A DNA stretch of 64,000 bases from Glaciimonas sp. PAMC28666 (GCF_016917355.1 NZ_CP070304.1:3286001-3350000); one strand, 5' to 3'. Counted from the stretch's first letter, positions 37,330 through 46,884 are shown. Translations and numbers: made by a program. Notes: generated by a model from the letters alone, not told the origin.

Positions 37330-37519
37330 AGTTGGTGGTGCCAGCCAAGTGACAGCAATATCCAACAAAAAGTTAACGACGTTTTGTTGTAACGAAATGG
37401 GCACAAGGCTTGCGCGTGGCGTATGTGTCTAATGCAAAAAGGTTGAAGCTTTTTCCATTACCAAGAATTAATTGCGGTCATTTAATAAATGTTTAGCGCG
37501 CAGCGCATAAAGGAAAACC

Positions 37520-38008
37520 ATGACAGTCGGAACTTACGAACCTAATCTGGATGGCGTCGGTTTGCGGATCGGTATTGTACAAGCGCGTTTTAATGAGGAT
37601 GTTTGCCACGGCCTCCTATCCGCTTGTCTGGGCGAATTGAAACATCTTGGCGTATTGGACGAAGACGTGCTGCATGTAAGCGTTCCCGGCGCATTGGAAA
37701 TCCCGCTAGCATTACAAAAATTAGCGGAAACGGCGCAATTCGATGCATTGGTGGCGATTGGTGCGGTAATTCGCGGAGAGACCTATCATTTCGAACTGGT
37801 TTCCAACGAATCAGGCGCGGGTATTAGCCGCGTCGGTCTGGAGTTTGGCATTCCAATAGCCAATGCCGTCCTGACCACCGAAAACGACGAGCAGGCGGAA
37901 GTCAGAATGGCTGAAAAAGGTATCGATGCTGCTCGCGTTGCGGTTGAGATGGCAAATTTGTCCATTGCTCTGGAAGAGTTGGCGGAATCGACTAGTGATG
38001 AGGAGTGA
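37520..38008 (+). CDS. ribH: 6,7-Dimethyl-8-ribityllumazine synthase
   Basis: A 162-residue lumazine synthase. It condenses the RibB product with the ribitylaminouracil to form the riboflavin precursor. [29 protein letters not shown], and [19 protein letters not shown] (with the active-site His) are all present. AAGGA precedes the ATG. Normally followed by nusB, as here, though a MITE-like repeat has entered the gap. Confidence 0.96.
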   Translation: MTVGTYEPNLDGVGLRIGIVQARFNEDVCHGLLSACLGELKHLGVLDEDVLHVSVPGALEIPLALQKLAETAQFDALVAIGAVIRGETYHFELVSNESGAGISRVGLEFGIPIANAVLTTENDEQAEVRMAEKGIDAARVAVEMANLSIALEELAESTSDEE

Positions 38009-38109
38009 CGCAAATCATTAGATTTGAGATTGTGATCTTACCCAAAGTAGAATGCGGAGTAGCGCAAGAAAATAATTAGTAACATTAGTAATAAAAAAAT
38101 AAGCAAACA

Positions 38110-38218
38110 GGACTTACGCAAAATTGATCAGACCACGGATTTGTCAGTGCTGCTCCCAAATCGTTGGTTGGCAGAAGGAAGACAGCGCCGTGCTGCCATA
38201 GTAATTTTGCATAAGTTT
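38110..38218. mobile_element. MITE-like element, about 110 bp
   Basis: Terminal inverted repeats ACTTACGCAAAATT (38112-38125) and AATTTTGCATAAGT (38203-38216) differ at one base. The interior has no open frame of note. TTAGTAATAA occurs on both sides (38085-38094 and 38218-38227), possibly a target-site duplication, though the left copy is not adjacent. The ACTTACGCAAAAT end resembles transposon termini of the IS5 type, which is a recollection not checked. It lies between ribH and nusB. Confidence 0.6.
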
Positions 38219-38296
38219 TAGTAATAAGTTGCGCAACAGTCGTGCGTATTTAAATGGTTTACCGCCAGCCGTGAGGCTGGAAAACAAGTCGGAAAA

Positions 38297-38782
38297 ATGA
38301 TGACCAATAAATCCCAAGAGCATCCTAAGCACGCTAACCCTAGCAAAAGTCGTACACCGCGCCATCGAGCGCGTGAGTTCGCTTTACAGGGGCTTTATCA
38401 ATGGCTGCTGAATAACGAGGACGTCTATGCCATCCAGGCGAACATCCGTGAAGCGCATGGATTTGATAAAGCCGATGCGGAGCACTTTAACTCTGTATTG
38501 TATGGCGCTATCAAGGATGCGGCCGCTTTGCGTGGCGAATTATCACCGCTGATCGATCGTAAAATTAGCGAACTCTCACCGGTTGAACACGCAGCCCTGT
38601 TGATTGGCGCGTTTGAATTACAGAATCACCTTGAGATTCCTTACAAAGTGGTGATCAACGAAGCGGTAGAGTTGACCAAATCTTTTGGCGGTATCGACGG
38701 CCATAAATACGTCAATGGCGTGTTGGATAAGTTTGCGGCAAAAGTGAGAGAGACGGAAGTCAACGCCGGTCGTCGTTCTTAA
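38297..38782 (+). CDS. nusB: Transcription antitermination factor NusB
   Basis: A 161-residue all-helical protein that, with NusE (S10), binds boxA of rRNA leaders for antitermination. [40 protein letters not shown], and [33 protein letters not shown] are the family's core. GGAAAA precedes tandem ATGs at 38297 and 38300. A hydrophilic tail of about 20 residues precedes the fold. Confidence 0.96.
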   Translation: MMTNKSQEHPKHANPSKSRTPRHRAREFALQGLYQWLLNNEDVYAIQANIREAHGFDKADAEHFNSVLYGAIKDAAALRGELSPLIDRKISELSPVEHAALLIGAFELQNHLEIPYKVVINEAVELTKSFGGIDGHKYVNGVLDKFAAKVRETEVNAGRRS

Positions 38783-39062
38783 AAGTTCTGGCGCGGGCTT
38801 TATCGGTTTTCGCGCAAGTCGAGTCGTCAAGGGTGATCTGAAAAATAGTGGCGGCGTCGTTCGATAACTTGTACTCTGGCGCCCGACAGGTCCACCTTTT
38901 TCGGTCTTTTTGCGTGTCATTCCCTACGCAATGGGTAGGATAGCGGGCTCATCTCGATTGTTCAAATGGGGGCTAGTACTTTGCCCCGCCGCCACTCGGG
39001 GATTAGGAGTCTGTCGGTCCCGACTCCGTTGCCCCAAAGAGTTTAACTTCAAAGACGTTCTA

Positions 39063-40229
39063 ATGAATCTTTCCAAACTTGCTTCGCGACTCGAAAATAT
39101 TGCCCCTTTCCACGTTATGGAATTAGCAAAAATGGCGGTAGCGCTCGAGCATCAGGGGCGAGACATCATTCACATGGGGATTGGCGAACCTGACTTTACG
39201 GCACCGCCGCTGGTGGTCGAGGCTGCCACTGCAGCGATGCACGCCGGTAAAATGCAGTATACCTCTGCCACCGGTTTGCTCGCGTTAAGACAAGCAATTT
39301 CCACGCATTATCAGCAGGTGTATGGGCTGGATATTGCACCGGCGCGGATCGTTGTGACAGCGGGAGCATCGGCCGCGCTGCTCCTCGCATGTGCCGCTTT
39401 GGTGGAAAAGGGAACAGAAGTATTGATGCCCGACCCGTCGTATCCCTGCAATCGGCATTTTGTGGCAGCGTTCGAAGGCGCGGCTAAAATGATTCCGAGT
39501 GGGCCGGCGGAGCGTTTTCAGCTATCTGATGCCGCTGTGCAAGCTCACTGGGGCGAGAGCACCCGGGGAGTATTGTTGGCCTCGCCGTCTAATCCGACCG
39601 GCACCTCCATCTTGTCAACAGAACTGGCGAAGATCGTTGCCACAGTGCGCAGCCATGGTGGTTTCATGATCGTGGACGAGATTTATCAGGGTCTCACTTA
39701 TGACGCAGCACCATTTTCCGCGTTATCGTTGGGCGACGATATTATTGTGATCAATAGTTTTTCAAAATATTTCAATATGACCGGGTGGCGACTAGGCTGG
39801 CTGGTCCTGCCGGAAGCACTTGTGCCACATGTTGAAAAGTTGGCGCAAAATCTGTTTATATGTGCCTCTTCGATAGCGCAGCATGCCGCTGTCGCTTGCT
39901 TTGAACCGGCATCGATTGCTATTTACGAGGCACGAAAAGCGGAATTCAAAGAGCGTCGTGACTATCTTGTTCCTGCATTAGTTGCTTTAGGTTTCAAGGT
40001 GCCGGTAACACCGGATGGCGCGTTTTACGTGTATGCCGACTGTAGTGATCTGAGCGATGATGCAGATCGACTAACCAAAGAAATTCTGAACGAAGTAGGC
40101 GTTGGCGTAGTTTCAGGTCTGGATTTTGGTCCTTTCACCGCTAACAACTATATTCGATTGTCCTACGCGACTTCGATGGAGAATTTGCGAGAAGCGGTTC
40201 GACGACTGACAATATTTTTCAAAAAATAG
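39063..40229 (+). CDS. PLP-dependent aminotransferase, class I
   Basis: A 388-residue fold-type I aminotransferase. HMGIGEPDF, YTSATGLLALRQAI, SPSNPTGT, VDEIYQGL and the PLP lysine in NSFSKYFNMTGWRLGW are visible, with the C-terminal arginine in IRLSYATS. The family includes aspartate, alanine and aromatic aminotransferases; no residue pattern fixes the substrate. ATG 39063 starts the aligned protein, although the frame is open to 38910. It is followed by an FAH-family hydrolase, but by no obvious pathway partner. Confidence 0.92.
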   Translation: MNLSKLASRLENIAPFHVMELAKMAVALEHQGRDIIHMGIGEPDFTAPPLVVEAATAAMHAGKMQYTSATGLLALRQAISTHYQQVYGLDIAPARIVVTAGASAALLLACAALVEKGTEVLMPDPSYPCNRHFVAAFEGAAKMIPSGPAERFQLSDAAVQAHWGESTRGVLLASPSNPTGTSILSTELAKIVATVRSHGGFMIVDEIYQGLTYDAAPFSALSLGDDIIVINSFSKYFNMTGWRLGWLVLPEALVPHVEKLAQNLFICASSIAQHAAVACFEPASIAIYEARKAEFKERRDYLVPALVALGFKVPVTPDGAFYVYADCSDLSDDADRLTKEILNEVGVGVVSGLDFGPFTANNYIRLSYATSMENLREAVRRLTIFFKK

Positions 40230-40314
40230 TAGCTTGCAACAGGCTGATTGTGTGATTTGAATATTCGTGCTGCACTGAACGCGGCACCCCCTACGCTAAA
40301 TCAAGGAATTTTCC

Positions 40315-41007
40315 ATGGAATTCGTTTTCTTACCGCAGCAAGCGGTCGTGCCGGTTGAAGGAAGTAAGCAGTTGTTTCCCGTTCATCGGATTTATTGCGT
40401 CGGGCGCAACTATGCTGAGCACGCAAAAGAGATGGGTGATAGCGGCCGTGAGGCTCCGTTCTTTTTTATGAAGCCAGCGGATGCTGTGCTGCCGGTCGCG
40501 CACGGTACCGTCGGGGAAATGCCTTATCCAGCGATGACCAAAGATTTGCACCATGAAATCGAATTAGTGGTGGCACTCTCGAGTGGTGGAAAAAATATTC
40601 CTGCGGCCGAAGCGGCCAGTCATATTTATGGTTATGCCGTCGGTCTTGACATGACGCGCCGTGATTTACAGGCGGAGGCAAAAAAGCTGGGGCGCCCGTG
40701 GTGTACCAGCAAAGGGTTCGATCAGTCAGCACCGATTTCATCCATCCATCCTATCAGCGTCACGGGGCCGATTGAACACGGTGCAATTCACCTCAACGTC
40801 AATGGACAAGCGCGTCAGACGGGGGATATTAATCAATTGATCTGGAGCATCGCAGAAACCATAGAGCAACTGTCCAACTTCTATGAATTGCGTGCCGGTG
40901 ATCTGATTTTTACAGGCACGCCTGCGGGAGTTGCAGCCGTGGTTAAAGGTGATCTGTTGGAGGGTAGCGTTGAGGGCGTCGGCGATCTGCGTTTGCGGCT
41001 GGTCTGA
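40315..41007 (+). CDS. Fumarylacetoacetate hydrolase family protein (fumarylpyruvate hydrolase-like)
   Basis: A 230-residue FAH-fold hydrolase that would cleave a C-C bond in a fumaryl- or acyl-pyruvate. YCVGRNYAEHAKEMG, the metal-binding HHEIELVVALS, GLDMTRRDLQ and the C-terminal IFTGTPAGV are characteristic. Its closeness to a zeta-class maleylacetoacetate/maleylpyruvate isomerase 360 bp on suggests gentisate-type ring-cleavage (maleylpyruvate to fumarylpyruvate to fumarate plus pyruvate). The ring-cleaving dioxygenase is absent from the window. AAGGA precedes the ATG. Confidence 0.88.
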   Translation: MEFVFLPQQAVVPVEGSKQLFPVHRIYCVGRNYAEHAKEMGDSGREAPFFFMKPADAVLPVAHGTVGEMPYPAMTKDLHHEIELVVALSSGGKNIPAAEAASHIYGYAVGLDMTRRDLQAEAKKLGRPWCTSKGFDQSAPISSIHPISVTGPIEHGAIHLNVNGQARQTGDINQLIWSIAETIEQLSNFYELRAGDLIFTGTPAGVAAVVKGDLLEGSVEGVGDLRLRLV

Positions 41008-41363
41008 TTGGTGCATCATCTATTAGCGCACGCCACAATTGTGCTTGATGTTGTTTAAGGCAGTAATATTCAAAGCGGGACCACTCTACGCAGCATTCGC
41101 AGTATCCGCACTATTTTTGCGCGCCTCAATGTAATAAACCCATTCATCTTGCAGGTGAATGGATTCCTTCGATCGTTTTTTGATTGCAGGGAAAGAAGCC
41201 AAATAAGCTACGCCGACCGTCGGCATCTCAACCGGCCCTCGCAGCTTGTGCGCCTTTTTTGAGATGTGCCGGTCGAGCACCAGTACTCTTTTGAATCCTG
41301 CAAGGCAGCGCGATGAGCGCTTGACCGAGCGACGACATAACGCACCAGTTCACAGGAAAATGC
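41008..41363. other. Intergenic region, about 360 bp, with a possible minus-strand small ORF
   Basis: On the minus strand, 41226-41086 is open for 46 codons from ATG (M-P-T-V-G-V-A-Y, ending N-S-A-D-T-A-N-A-A). The product looks protein-like, but there is no adjacent ribosome site and I know no homologue. A CCATTCA/TGAATGG hairpin and a GCCGAC-C-GTCGGC palindrome lie in the same stretch. Confidence 0.3.
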
Positions 41364-42026
41364 ATGAAACTCTACAGTTACTTTCGCAGTTCTGCCGCCT
41401 ATCGAGTGCGTATCGCGCTAAACCTGAAAGAGTTGCCTTGCGATATCATTCCTGTGCATCTGGTGAAACATGGTGGAGAGCAGTTAAGCCCGATGTATCG
41501 GCAGTTGAATCCAAGCGGCCAGGTACCGACCATGGTCGATGAAGATGCTGTGGAGGGACGTGCGGTGCTGACGCAATCCCTGGCAATAATCGAATATCTC
41601 GACGAAATGTACCCTCATGTAGCGTTACTGCCCAAAACGCCGCTAGACCGGGCGTTTGTGCGTAGCATTGCTCTTACGATCGCGTGTGATATTCATCCGG
41701 TCAATAATTTACGCGTGTTACGTTATCTGGTGCGCGACCTGAAGGTGGAAGACGAAGCCAAGAACGTTTGGTATCGCCATTGGTGTGAGTTGGGTTTGGC
41801 AGCACTCGAAACGACGCTCGCGTCCGATGCACGGGTAGGGAAGTTCTGCTTTGGCGATACGCCTACTTTGGCGGATTGTTGTCTGGTTCCGCAATTGTTT
41901 AACGCAAGCAGACAGAAATGCAACTTATCGGCGTTTCCTACGTTGACGCGCATTAACGATAACTGCCTTCAACTTGATGCGTTTATTATGGCGGCGCCGG
42001 AAAATCAGATTGACGCTGAAATTTGA
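41364..42026 (+). CDS. maiA: Maleylacetoacetate/maleylpyruvate isomerase (zeta-class GST)
   Basis: A 220-residue glutathione S-transferase fold isomerase. The active-site motif SSAAYRVRIALNLK and the QSLAIIEYLDE glutathione-binding segment mark the zeta class. It uses glutathione to isomerise maleylacetoacetate (homogentisate route) or maleylpyruvate (gentisate route) to the fumaryl form, which the upstream hydrolase could then cleave. AGGA precedes the ATG. The symbol reflects the zeta-class assignment; nagL would apply if the substrate is maleylpyruvate. Confidence 0.87.
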   Translation: MKLYSYFRSSAAYRVRIALNLKELPCDIIPVHLVKHGGEQLSPMYRQLNPSGQVPTMVDEDAVEGRAVLTQSLAIIEYLDEMYPHVALLPKTPLDRAFVRSIALTIACDIHPVNNLRVLRYLVRDLKVEDEAKNVWYRHWCELGLAALETTLASDARVGKFCFGDTPTLADCCLVPQLFNASRQKCNLSAFPTLTRINDNCLQLDAFIMAAPENQIDAEI

Positions 42027-42241
42027 TCGGTATTTGGGAGGTCTCCCCGCCAGAAATACCTAATTCGTTGCAGTTTACCGGTGTTCAGTCATTGTTATAA
42101 ACGTCCCACCTTCTGCCTCAACGGTATGCAGCGACAGTGTGCTTTGTCGACCTGCACTGCCATACGCAATAATTGCCTTCCGCCACCGCATATCATCGGT
42201 TAGAGAGGCACGTTTTAACAGATTTTATTTGGAGTATTTGT

Positions 42242-44098
42242 ATGTTTAGTCTGTTTGAAAAATTGATACACCCTTATCCTGAAACAGTCATTGCGCCGCC
42301 ACCGCGCGGGTTTGTCGCGTTTGTATGGGCCTGCACCAAAGGCTTGCGCCGCTACATCATTGCGATGACTTTGTTGACTGCCACCATCGGTGCATTTGAG
42401 GCAGTATTGTTTGCAATGATGGGAAAAATTGTAGATTGGCTGAGTCATGTGCAGCCATCGTTATTGTGGACTCAGGAACGCGGGAATTTGATATTGCTGG
42501 CAATCGTCCTGATCGCCAGCATCATCGTCGTCGCGTTTCAGACACTGTTTAAACAGCAGGCATTGGCGGGTAACTTTCCCATGATGTTGCGATGGAATTT
42601 TCATCGCCTGATGCTTAATCAAAGCATGGATTTTTATCAGGATGAATTTGCAGGGCGCGTTGCCGCCAAGGTCATGCAAACCGCGTTAGCTGTGCGTGAT
42701 ATCTGTATGATTTTGGGAGATATCTTGGTTTTCGTAATGATCTACTTTGTCACGTTAGTGGCGGTAGTCGGCGGCTTTAATCTATGGATGTTATTGCCGT
42801 TTCTAGGGTGGGTTGTTTTATACGGATTCGCCTTGCGCTATTTTGTGCCGCGCCTCAGCCGCGTAGCGCAATCGCAAGCCGACGCCCGCTCGTTGATGAC
42901 TGGCCGCATAACCGACGCTTATACCAACATTGCGACCGTAAAACTGTTTTCTCATGCTGGTCGTGAGGCTGGCTATGCACGCACAGCGATGCAAGAATTT
43001 TTGCAAACGGTACACCGGCAAATGCGGCTGGTGAGCGGCTTCGAGATCATCAACCATATCCTCAGCATGCTACTGATTATCAGTACTGCGGGGATGGTCC
43101 TGTGGCTTTGGACCCAAGGCCAGGTCGGCATCGGTGCAGTGGCGGCCGCTACTGCAATGGCGCTGCGGCTGAGTGGCATCTCACATTGGGTTATGTGGGA
43201 AATGGCATCGTTGTTCGAGCAGGTTGGCACTGTCCAGGACGGTATCAATACATTGTCCCGGGCGCACACGATTAATGATCTTCCCGATGCAAAAGCATTG
43301 CGTGTCAAAAGGGGAGAAGTGCGCTTTGAGGACGTGCATTTCTCATACGGTGGTCCGCGTCCTGTGATTCAAAATCTGTCGTTGAATATAAGCCCCGGTG
43401 AAAAGATCGGCCTGGTGGGACGTTCTGGTTCAGGCAAGTCCACTATCGTTAACTTGTTATTGCGGTTTTTTGACGTGGAACAAGGAAGGATACTGATTGA
43501 TGACGTTGATATTCATCATGTCACGCAAGACAGTTTGCGGGCACAGGTGGGTATGGTGACGCAGGACACGTCGTTATTGCATCGGTCGGTGCGTGACAAT
43601 ATTCTTTACGGTCGCCCTGATGCTACCGATGCCGACATGATCGCCGCCGCCAAACGTGCCGAGGCCCATGAGTTCATTCTCGATTTGATGGATGCAAAAG
43701 GCCGCGTCGGTTACGATGCACACGTCGGTGAGCGGGGCGTCAAATTATCAGGTGGTCAGCGTCAAAGAATTGCAATCGCTCGCGTGATGTTGAAAGATGC
43801 GCCGATTTTGCTGCTCGACGAAGCCACGAGTGCCTTGGATTCGGAAGTGGAGTCAGCCATTCAGGCCAGCTTGTATCGTTTGATGGAAGGTAAAACAGTG
43901 GTCGCGATTGCGCACCGACTCTCGACTATCGCAGCGATGGATCGTCTGATCGTGCTGGATAAAGGTCGAATAGTGGAGCAAGGAAGTCACCATCAGTTGC
44001 TCGCCAATGATGGACTTTATGCGCGACTTTGGGCGCATCAAAGTGGGGGCTTTTTGGGTGAGGAGACTGATAACGAATTGGTAGGGAAGGCGGCTTGA
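42242..44098 (+). CDS. ABC exporter, fused permease and ATPase
   Basis: A 618-residue half-transporter that works as a dimer. Residues 1 to about 340 hold the six-helix exporter domain. The ATPase follows with Walker A GRSGSGKST at 393-401, the Q-loop in VGMVTQDTS, signature LSGGQRQR, Walker B ILLLDEATSALD and switch IAHRLSTI. It is of the MsbA/multidrug type; substrates of such proteins include lipids, drugs and peptides. ATG 42242 with GGAG upstream is preferred to 42173. No accessory gene is next to it, so the substrate is open. Confidence 0.93.
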   Translation: MFSLFEKLIHPYPETVIAPPPRGFVAFVWACTKGLRRYIIAMTLLTATIGAFEAVLFAMMGKIVDWLSHVQPSLLWTQERGNLILLAIVLIASIIVVAFQTLFKQQALAGNFPMMLRWNFHRLMLNQSMDFYQDEFAGRVAAKVMQTALAVRDICMILGDILVFVMIYFVTLVAVVGGFNLWMLLPFLGWVVLYGFALRYFVPRLSRVAQSQADARSLMTGRITDAYTNIATVKLFSHAGREAGYARTAMQEFLQTVHRQMRLVSGFEIINHILSMLLIISTAGMVLWLWTQGQVGIGAVAAATAMALRLSGISHWVMWEMASLFEQVGTVQDGINTLSRAHTINDLPDAKALRVKRGEVRFEDVHFSYGGPRPVIQNLSLNISPGEKIGLVGRSGSGKSTIVNLLLRFFDVEQGRILIDDVDIHHVTQDSLRAQVGMVTQDTSLLHRSVRDNILYGRPDATDADMIAAAKRAEAHEFILDLMDAKGRVGYDAHVGERGVKLSGGQRQRIAIARVMLKDAPILLLDEATSALDSEVESAIQASLYRLMEGKTVVAIAHRLSTIAAMDRLIVLDKGRIVEQGSHHQLLANDGLYARLWAHQSGGFLGEETDNELVGKAA

Positions 44099-44697
44099 AA
44101 GCGCGTGCGTGGATGGGGGGCATGCGGTCCAAGTCGCGGATCGCTTTGAAGTGCGGACGCGTTTTGCATCTTATTCCACGCAGGCAGCACTTTTTTTTAA
44201 AACGCTAATAAAATCGTTTAACAGGTCATCATCGACATTGATGCCGGATTTTTTTAATGATTTTATCGAAACGGAACGCATTGATTTACGGGATTCCTGC
44301 TGATTCATGCATGATCCACGTTAAGTTTGCGGAAATTTTTACCCAGTTAATATTGACAGATTAGCTTCAAAATCCGCTTTATATGTCGTCATCGCTTTTT
44401 CTTTCTTCTTAAAAGGAAAAAGTCATTTCAGCACCTCCCTTAGAGCGCCCCTTTTCCGTTTGTCCTACAAAGCAATGAGCGCCTGTCCTATGTCAGGTGA
44501 ATAGCTCGGTTGCTAAAATTATTTCAACGCGTCAATGCTTTGGCCTGTCGGGTTGCATCATTTTTGGCGCGAAGTGAGATCGCACGACGGGCAGCCCATA
44601 TTTTCCCACCTGGTTGTTGATTGATCTGACGTTCTCACATTCAGTCATTCAACTTCATCTAGATACCTGTAATAGCAATCCATGAAAGAGGCCGATC
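44099..44697. other. Intergenic region, 600 bp, before the stress island
   Basis: The largest empty gap apart from the lysR-puuD spacer. It contains T/A-rich stretches (44190-44260, 44390-44430) and no frame that looks coding; a 64-codon plus-strand frame at 44109 has no ribosome site. No terminator is clear. It probably holds the promoter of the DUF883 gene and perhaps an unannotated small RNA, which I cannot demonstrate. Confidence 0.4.
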
Positions 44698-45000
44698 ATG
44701 CAGAATAAATCTTTAGACAGCACCCAAAAAGATATGCAAGCTTTAGTGCGGGAGGCGTTGGCAACCTTGCGCGAAGCCTCTTCAGAAACAGGCGAAAAAG
44801 CGAATGCTTTGATAAATAAAGGCATTGGTTTGCTTGATGATACGTTGGTTAAAGCGCAGCAACTGCAGAATGCTGCCATCGATAGCGGGAGAGCGGCCAT
44901 GACCTCTACCGATGAATATGTCCATGAAAATCCTTGGCGGGCGATAGCTATCTCGGCGGCCGTGGGCCTGTTGGCTGGCGTATGTATTTCCCGTAAATAA
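44698..45000 (+). CDS. DUF883 family membrane-anchored ribosome-associated protein (ElaB/YqjD-like)
   Basis: A 100-residue protein: a long amphipathic helix (about 1-75, rich in Lys, Glu, Ala), then the family signature HENPWRAIAISAAVGLLAGV and a basic ISRK end, forming one C-terminal membrane anchor. E. coli relatives ElaB, YqjD and YgaM bind ribosomes in stationary phase and are under RpoS. A G-rich AAAGAGG precedes the ATG. It opens the stress island. Confidence 0.9.
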   Translation: MQNKSLDSTQKDMQALVREALATLREASSETGEKANALINKGIGLLDDTLVKAQQLQNAAIDSGRAAMTSTDEYVHENPWRAIAISAAVGLLAGVCISRK

Positions 45001-45186
45001 GTCGCATAAATAAGTCGCAAAAACAAGCCAGGTAAATAAGCATGGTCAATGGTTCCACTTTGGATATCTGAATTTGATTTGGTTTCAACTCATTTAGCGA
45101 TTTCGAATTAGCTGTATTGAGGCACACCAGCCGTCCAACGGAAGTCGCGTTGGTCATTTGATCATTTTAAGAAAGTAGGAACGCAT

Positions 45187-45747
45187 ATGAATACTGACAA
45201 AAACAAAGTCGGTGGCAAACCCGTCTTAACTACCGCCACGCCAATTGACACGGCGGCGATCAGAGCAGCAGCGCAAAATCTGGATGATGGTGCGGTGACG
45301 TCCGGCTATCAGGGTAATCGAGAGGAAGTTGTCGCTTTACTCAATGGCGCGTTAGCCACCGAACTGGTTTGCGTAATGCGCTATAAGCGGCATTATTTTA
45401 CCGCTAGTGGATTGGAAAATAGCGCGATAAAAGCGGAGTTTCTGGCGCACGCCAAAGAGGAGGAGCAACATGCCGACATGATTGCAGAACGCATCGTGCA
45501 ATTGAACGGTGAACCCAACTTTAATCCGGCGGGGATCGTTGACCGCAGCCATGCTGAATATGACGATTCAAGCGACATCAAGAGCATGATTAAGGCGAAT
45601 TTGATTGCCGAGCGCATCGCAATCGAAACTTACCGGCAAATGATCGAGCGTATCGGCGATACGGATCCTACAACGCGCCATATGTTGGTCAATATCATGG
45701 CAGTGGAGGAAGAGCATGCGGATGATATGCGCGATCTGCTTGGATAG
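45187..45747 (+). CDS. Ferritin-like protein (bacterioferritin/Dps-like)
   Basis: A 186-residue four-helix protein with two iron-binding signatures: Glu59 in ALATELVCVMRYK with EEEQH at about 91-95, and the second pair in LIAERIAIETY and VEEEHADDM. This is the di-iron arrangement of ferritin-like proteins, so it should oxidise and store iron or protect DNA from peroxide. A flexible 40-residue N-terminus precedes the bundle. AGGA precedes the ATG. The lack of a heme-ligand methionine at the usual position cannot be judged from sequence alone. Confidence 0.88.
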   Translation: MNTDKNKVGGKPVLTTATPIDTAAIRAAAQNLDDGAVTSGYQGNREEVVALLNGALATELVCVMRYKRHYFTASGLENSAIKAEFLAHAKEEEQHADMIAERIVQLNGEPNFNPAGIVDRSHAEYDDSSDIKSMIKANLIAERIAIETYRQMIERIGDTDPTTRHMLVNIMAVEEEHADDMRDLLG

Positions 45748-45808
45748 CGCGTTGAGTCGGATGCCTTGCCGTGTTATCGAAGGAACGCAAAATAATTTGT
45801 TAAGGATG

Positions 45809-45904
45809 AGCAAGAGCAAACAAGAGCAAATAATGACAAGTAACAGCAAGTAGCAGCAAGTAGCAGAAAGTAAGAGCATCAAGAAAGAAGCAGCAGTAAG
45901 CAAG
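45809..45904 (+). repeat. A/G-rich degenerate direct repeats in the CsbD leader
   Basis: Repeated units such as AAGAGCAAAC/AAGAGCAAAT, then AGCAAGTAGC twice and AGAAAGTAAG, run up to 30 bp before the csbD-like gene. The strand is almost free of T, so the transcript would be unstructured. It may be a slippage-prone spacer or a protein-binding leader. Confidence 0.6.
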
Positions 45905-45934
45905 GATTGCACACATTTAACCACAGGAGAAAAC

Positions 45935-46147
45935 ATGAATTGGGACATTATTGAGGGTAACTGGAAACAACTCAAAGGTAACATCAAGCAACAATGGGGC
46001 AAGTTGACCGATGACCATATCGATATGATCGCAGGCAAGCGCGACGACCTGTCCGGTAAAATTCAAGAGGCCTACGGCGTAAACAAGGACGAGGCCGAGA
46101 AGCAAATCAAAGACTTCGAAGATAATCATAAAGACTATCGCCCCTAA
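45935..46147 (+). CDS. CsbD-family stress protein
   Basis: A 70-residue hydrophilic protein with the family pattern MNWDIIEGNWKQLKGNIKQQWGKLTDD and a second GKIQEAYG half. CsbD (B. subtilis) and YjbJ (E. coli) are abundant general-stress proteins without a known mechanism. CAGGAG precedes the ATG. A second CsbD-like gene lies 4.8 kb on. Confidence 0.93.
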   Translation: MNWDIIEGNWKQLKGNIKQQWGKLTDDHIDMIAGKRDDLSGKIQEAYGVNKDEAEKQIKDFEDNHKDYRP

Positions 46148-46284
46148 CGTGAGTTGGAACGTTGTTTCAGTCGTATGTAACTGGCCTTCCAGGTAACGAC
46201 GTTTCGAACATCAAGAATGAAGCGCTATCCATGCGCGGATGAGTACCACCCGGTAGTTTTATGAATTATTTTTAGGAGAATTTT

Positions 46285-46599
46285 ATGACATCAATCACCA
46301 AACGTTTCGCCGGTTTCTTTTTTGCGCTACTTATGCTGTCGCTGGCGGGTTGTGCAGCAACGGCTACGAAGGAAGGCACTGGTGGTTATGTTGATGACAC
46401 GGTGATCACGACCAAAGTCAAGGCCGCAATTTTCAATGAGCCAACCTTAAAGTCTGCTGAAATCAACGTTGAAACCTTTAAGGGCGTAGTGCAATTGAGC
46501 GGGTTCGTGGCGCAACGTCAGGATGCTGCAACGGCAGCGAATGTTGCCGGTGGCGTAAAAGGCGTGCAGTCAGTTAAAAACGACATTCGATTACGTTAA
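46285..46599 (+). CDS. BON-domain lipoprotein
   Basis: A 104-residue lipoprotein: a positively charged start and hydrophobic run ending in the lipobox LAGC (Cys at about 23), then one BON domain (VDDTVITTKVKAAIFNEPTLKSAEINVETFKGVVQLSGFV). BON proteins such as OsmY and DolP bind phospholipid and guard the outer membrane. Residue +2 after the Cys is Ala, so outer-membrane sorting is expected. TTAGGAG precedes the ATG. Confidence 0.92.
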   Translation: MTSITKRFAGFFFALLMLSLAGCAATATKEGTGGYVDDTVITTKVKAAIFNEPTLKSAEINVETFKGVVQLSGFVAQRQDAATAANVAGGVKGVQSVKNDIRLR

Positions 46600-46651
46600 T
46601 TAAAGTAAATGAAAGTCGGGTAGCTTAAGGCTACAGCAGACTACAGCCATA

Positions 46652-46677
46652 CCGGGTGCTCCGTACGGAGCTCCCGG
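46652..46677. promoter_or_regulatory. 26-base palindrome between BON gene and response regulator
   Basis: The core GCTCCGTACGGAGC is a perfect 14-base palindrome, and with one T-T mismatch the symmetry reaches CCGGG/CCCGG on either side. There is no T run, so it is either a weak terminator of the BON lipoprotein gene or an operator of the regulator gene 208 bp on. Confidence 0.5.
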
Positions 46678-46884
46678 AAATTTGCACTTTGGAACGAGAT
46701 AACGACGAATACAAAATTTGGAACTTGTAATGTTTGCATTTATTTCAGATGGATTCGCAAAAAATAGTGTAAAACTGATGAAGCGCTAGGATTTCCGAAA
46801 ACACGAATTAATGCCCATTTGTATGGTGAACACCAAGATGTAAATTCCTTTCGCGATTGGCGTTTTAAAAAGATTGTGGAATTT

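Noticed and set aside
46720-46749. GGAACTT with a later TCAGA, resembling an RpoE/ECF promoter before the response regulator
   Set aside because: The spacer is 18 bases, longer than the usual 15-17, and similar GGAAC words occur by chance in the region. I could not find a matching pair before the other island genes.
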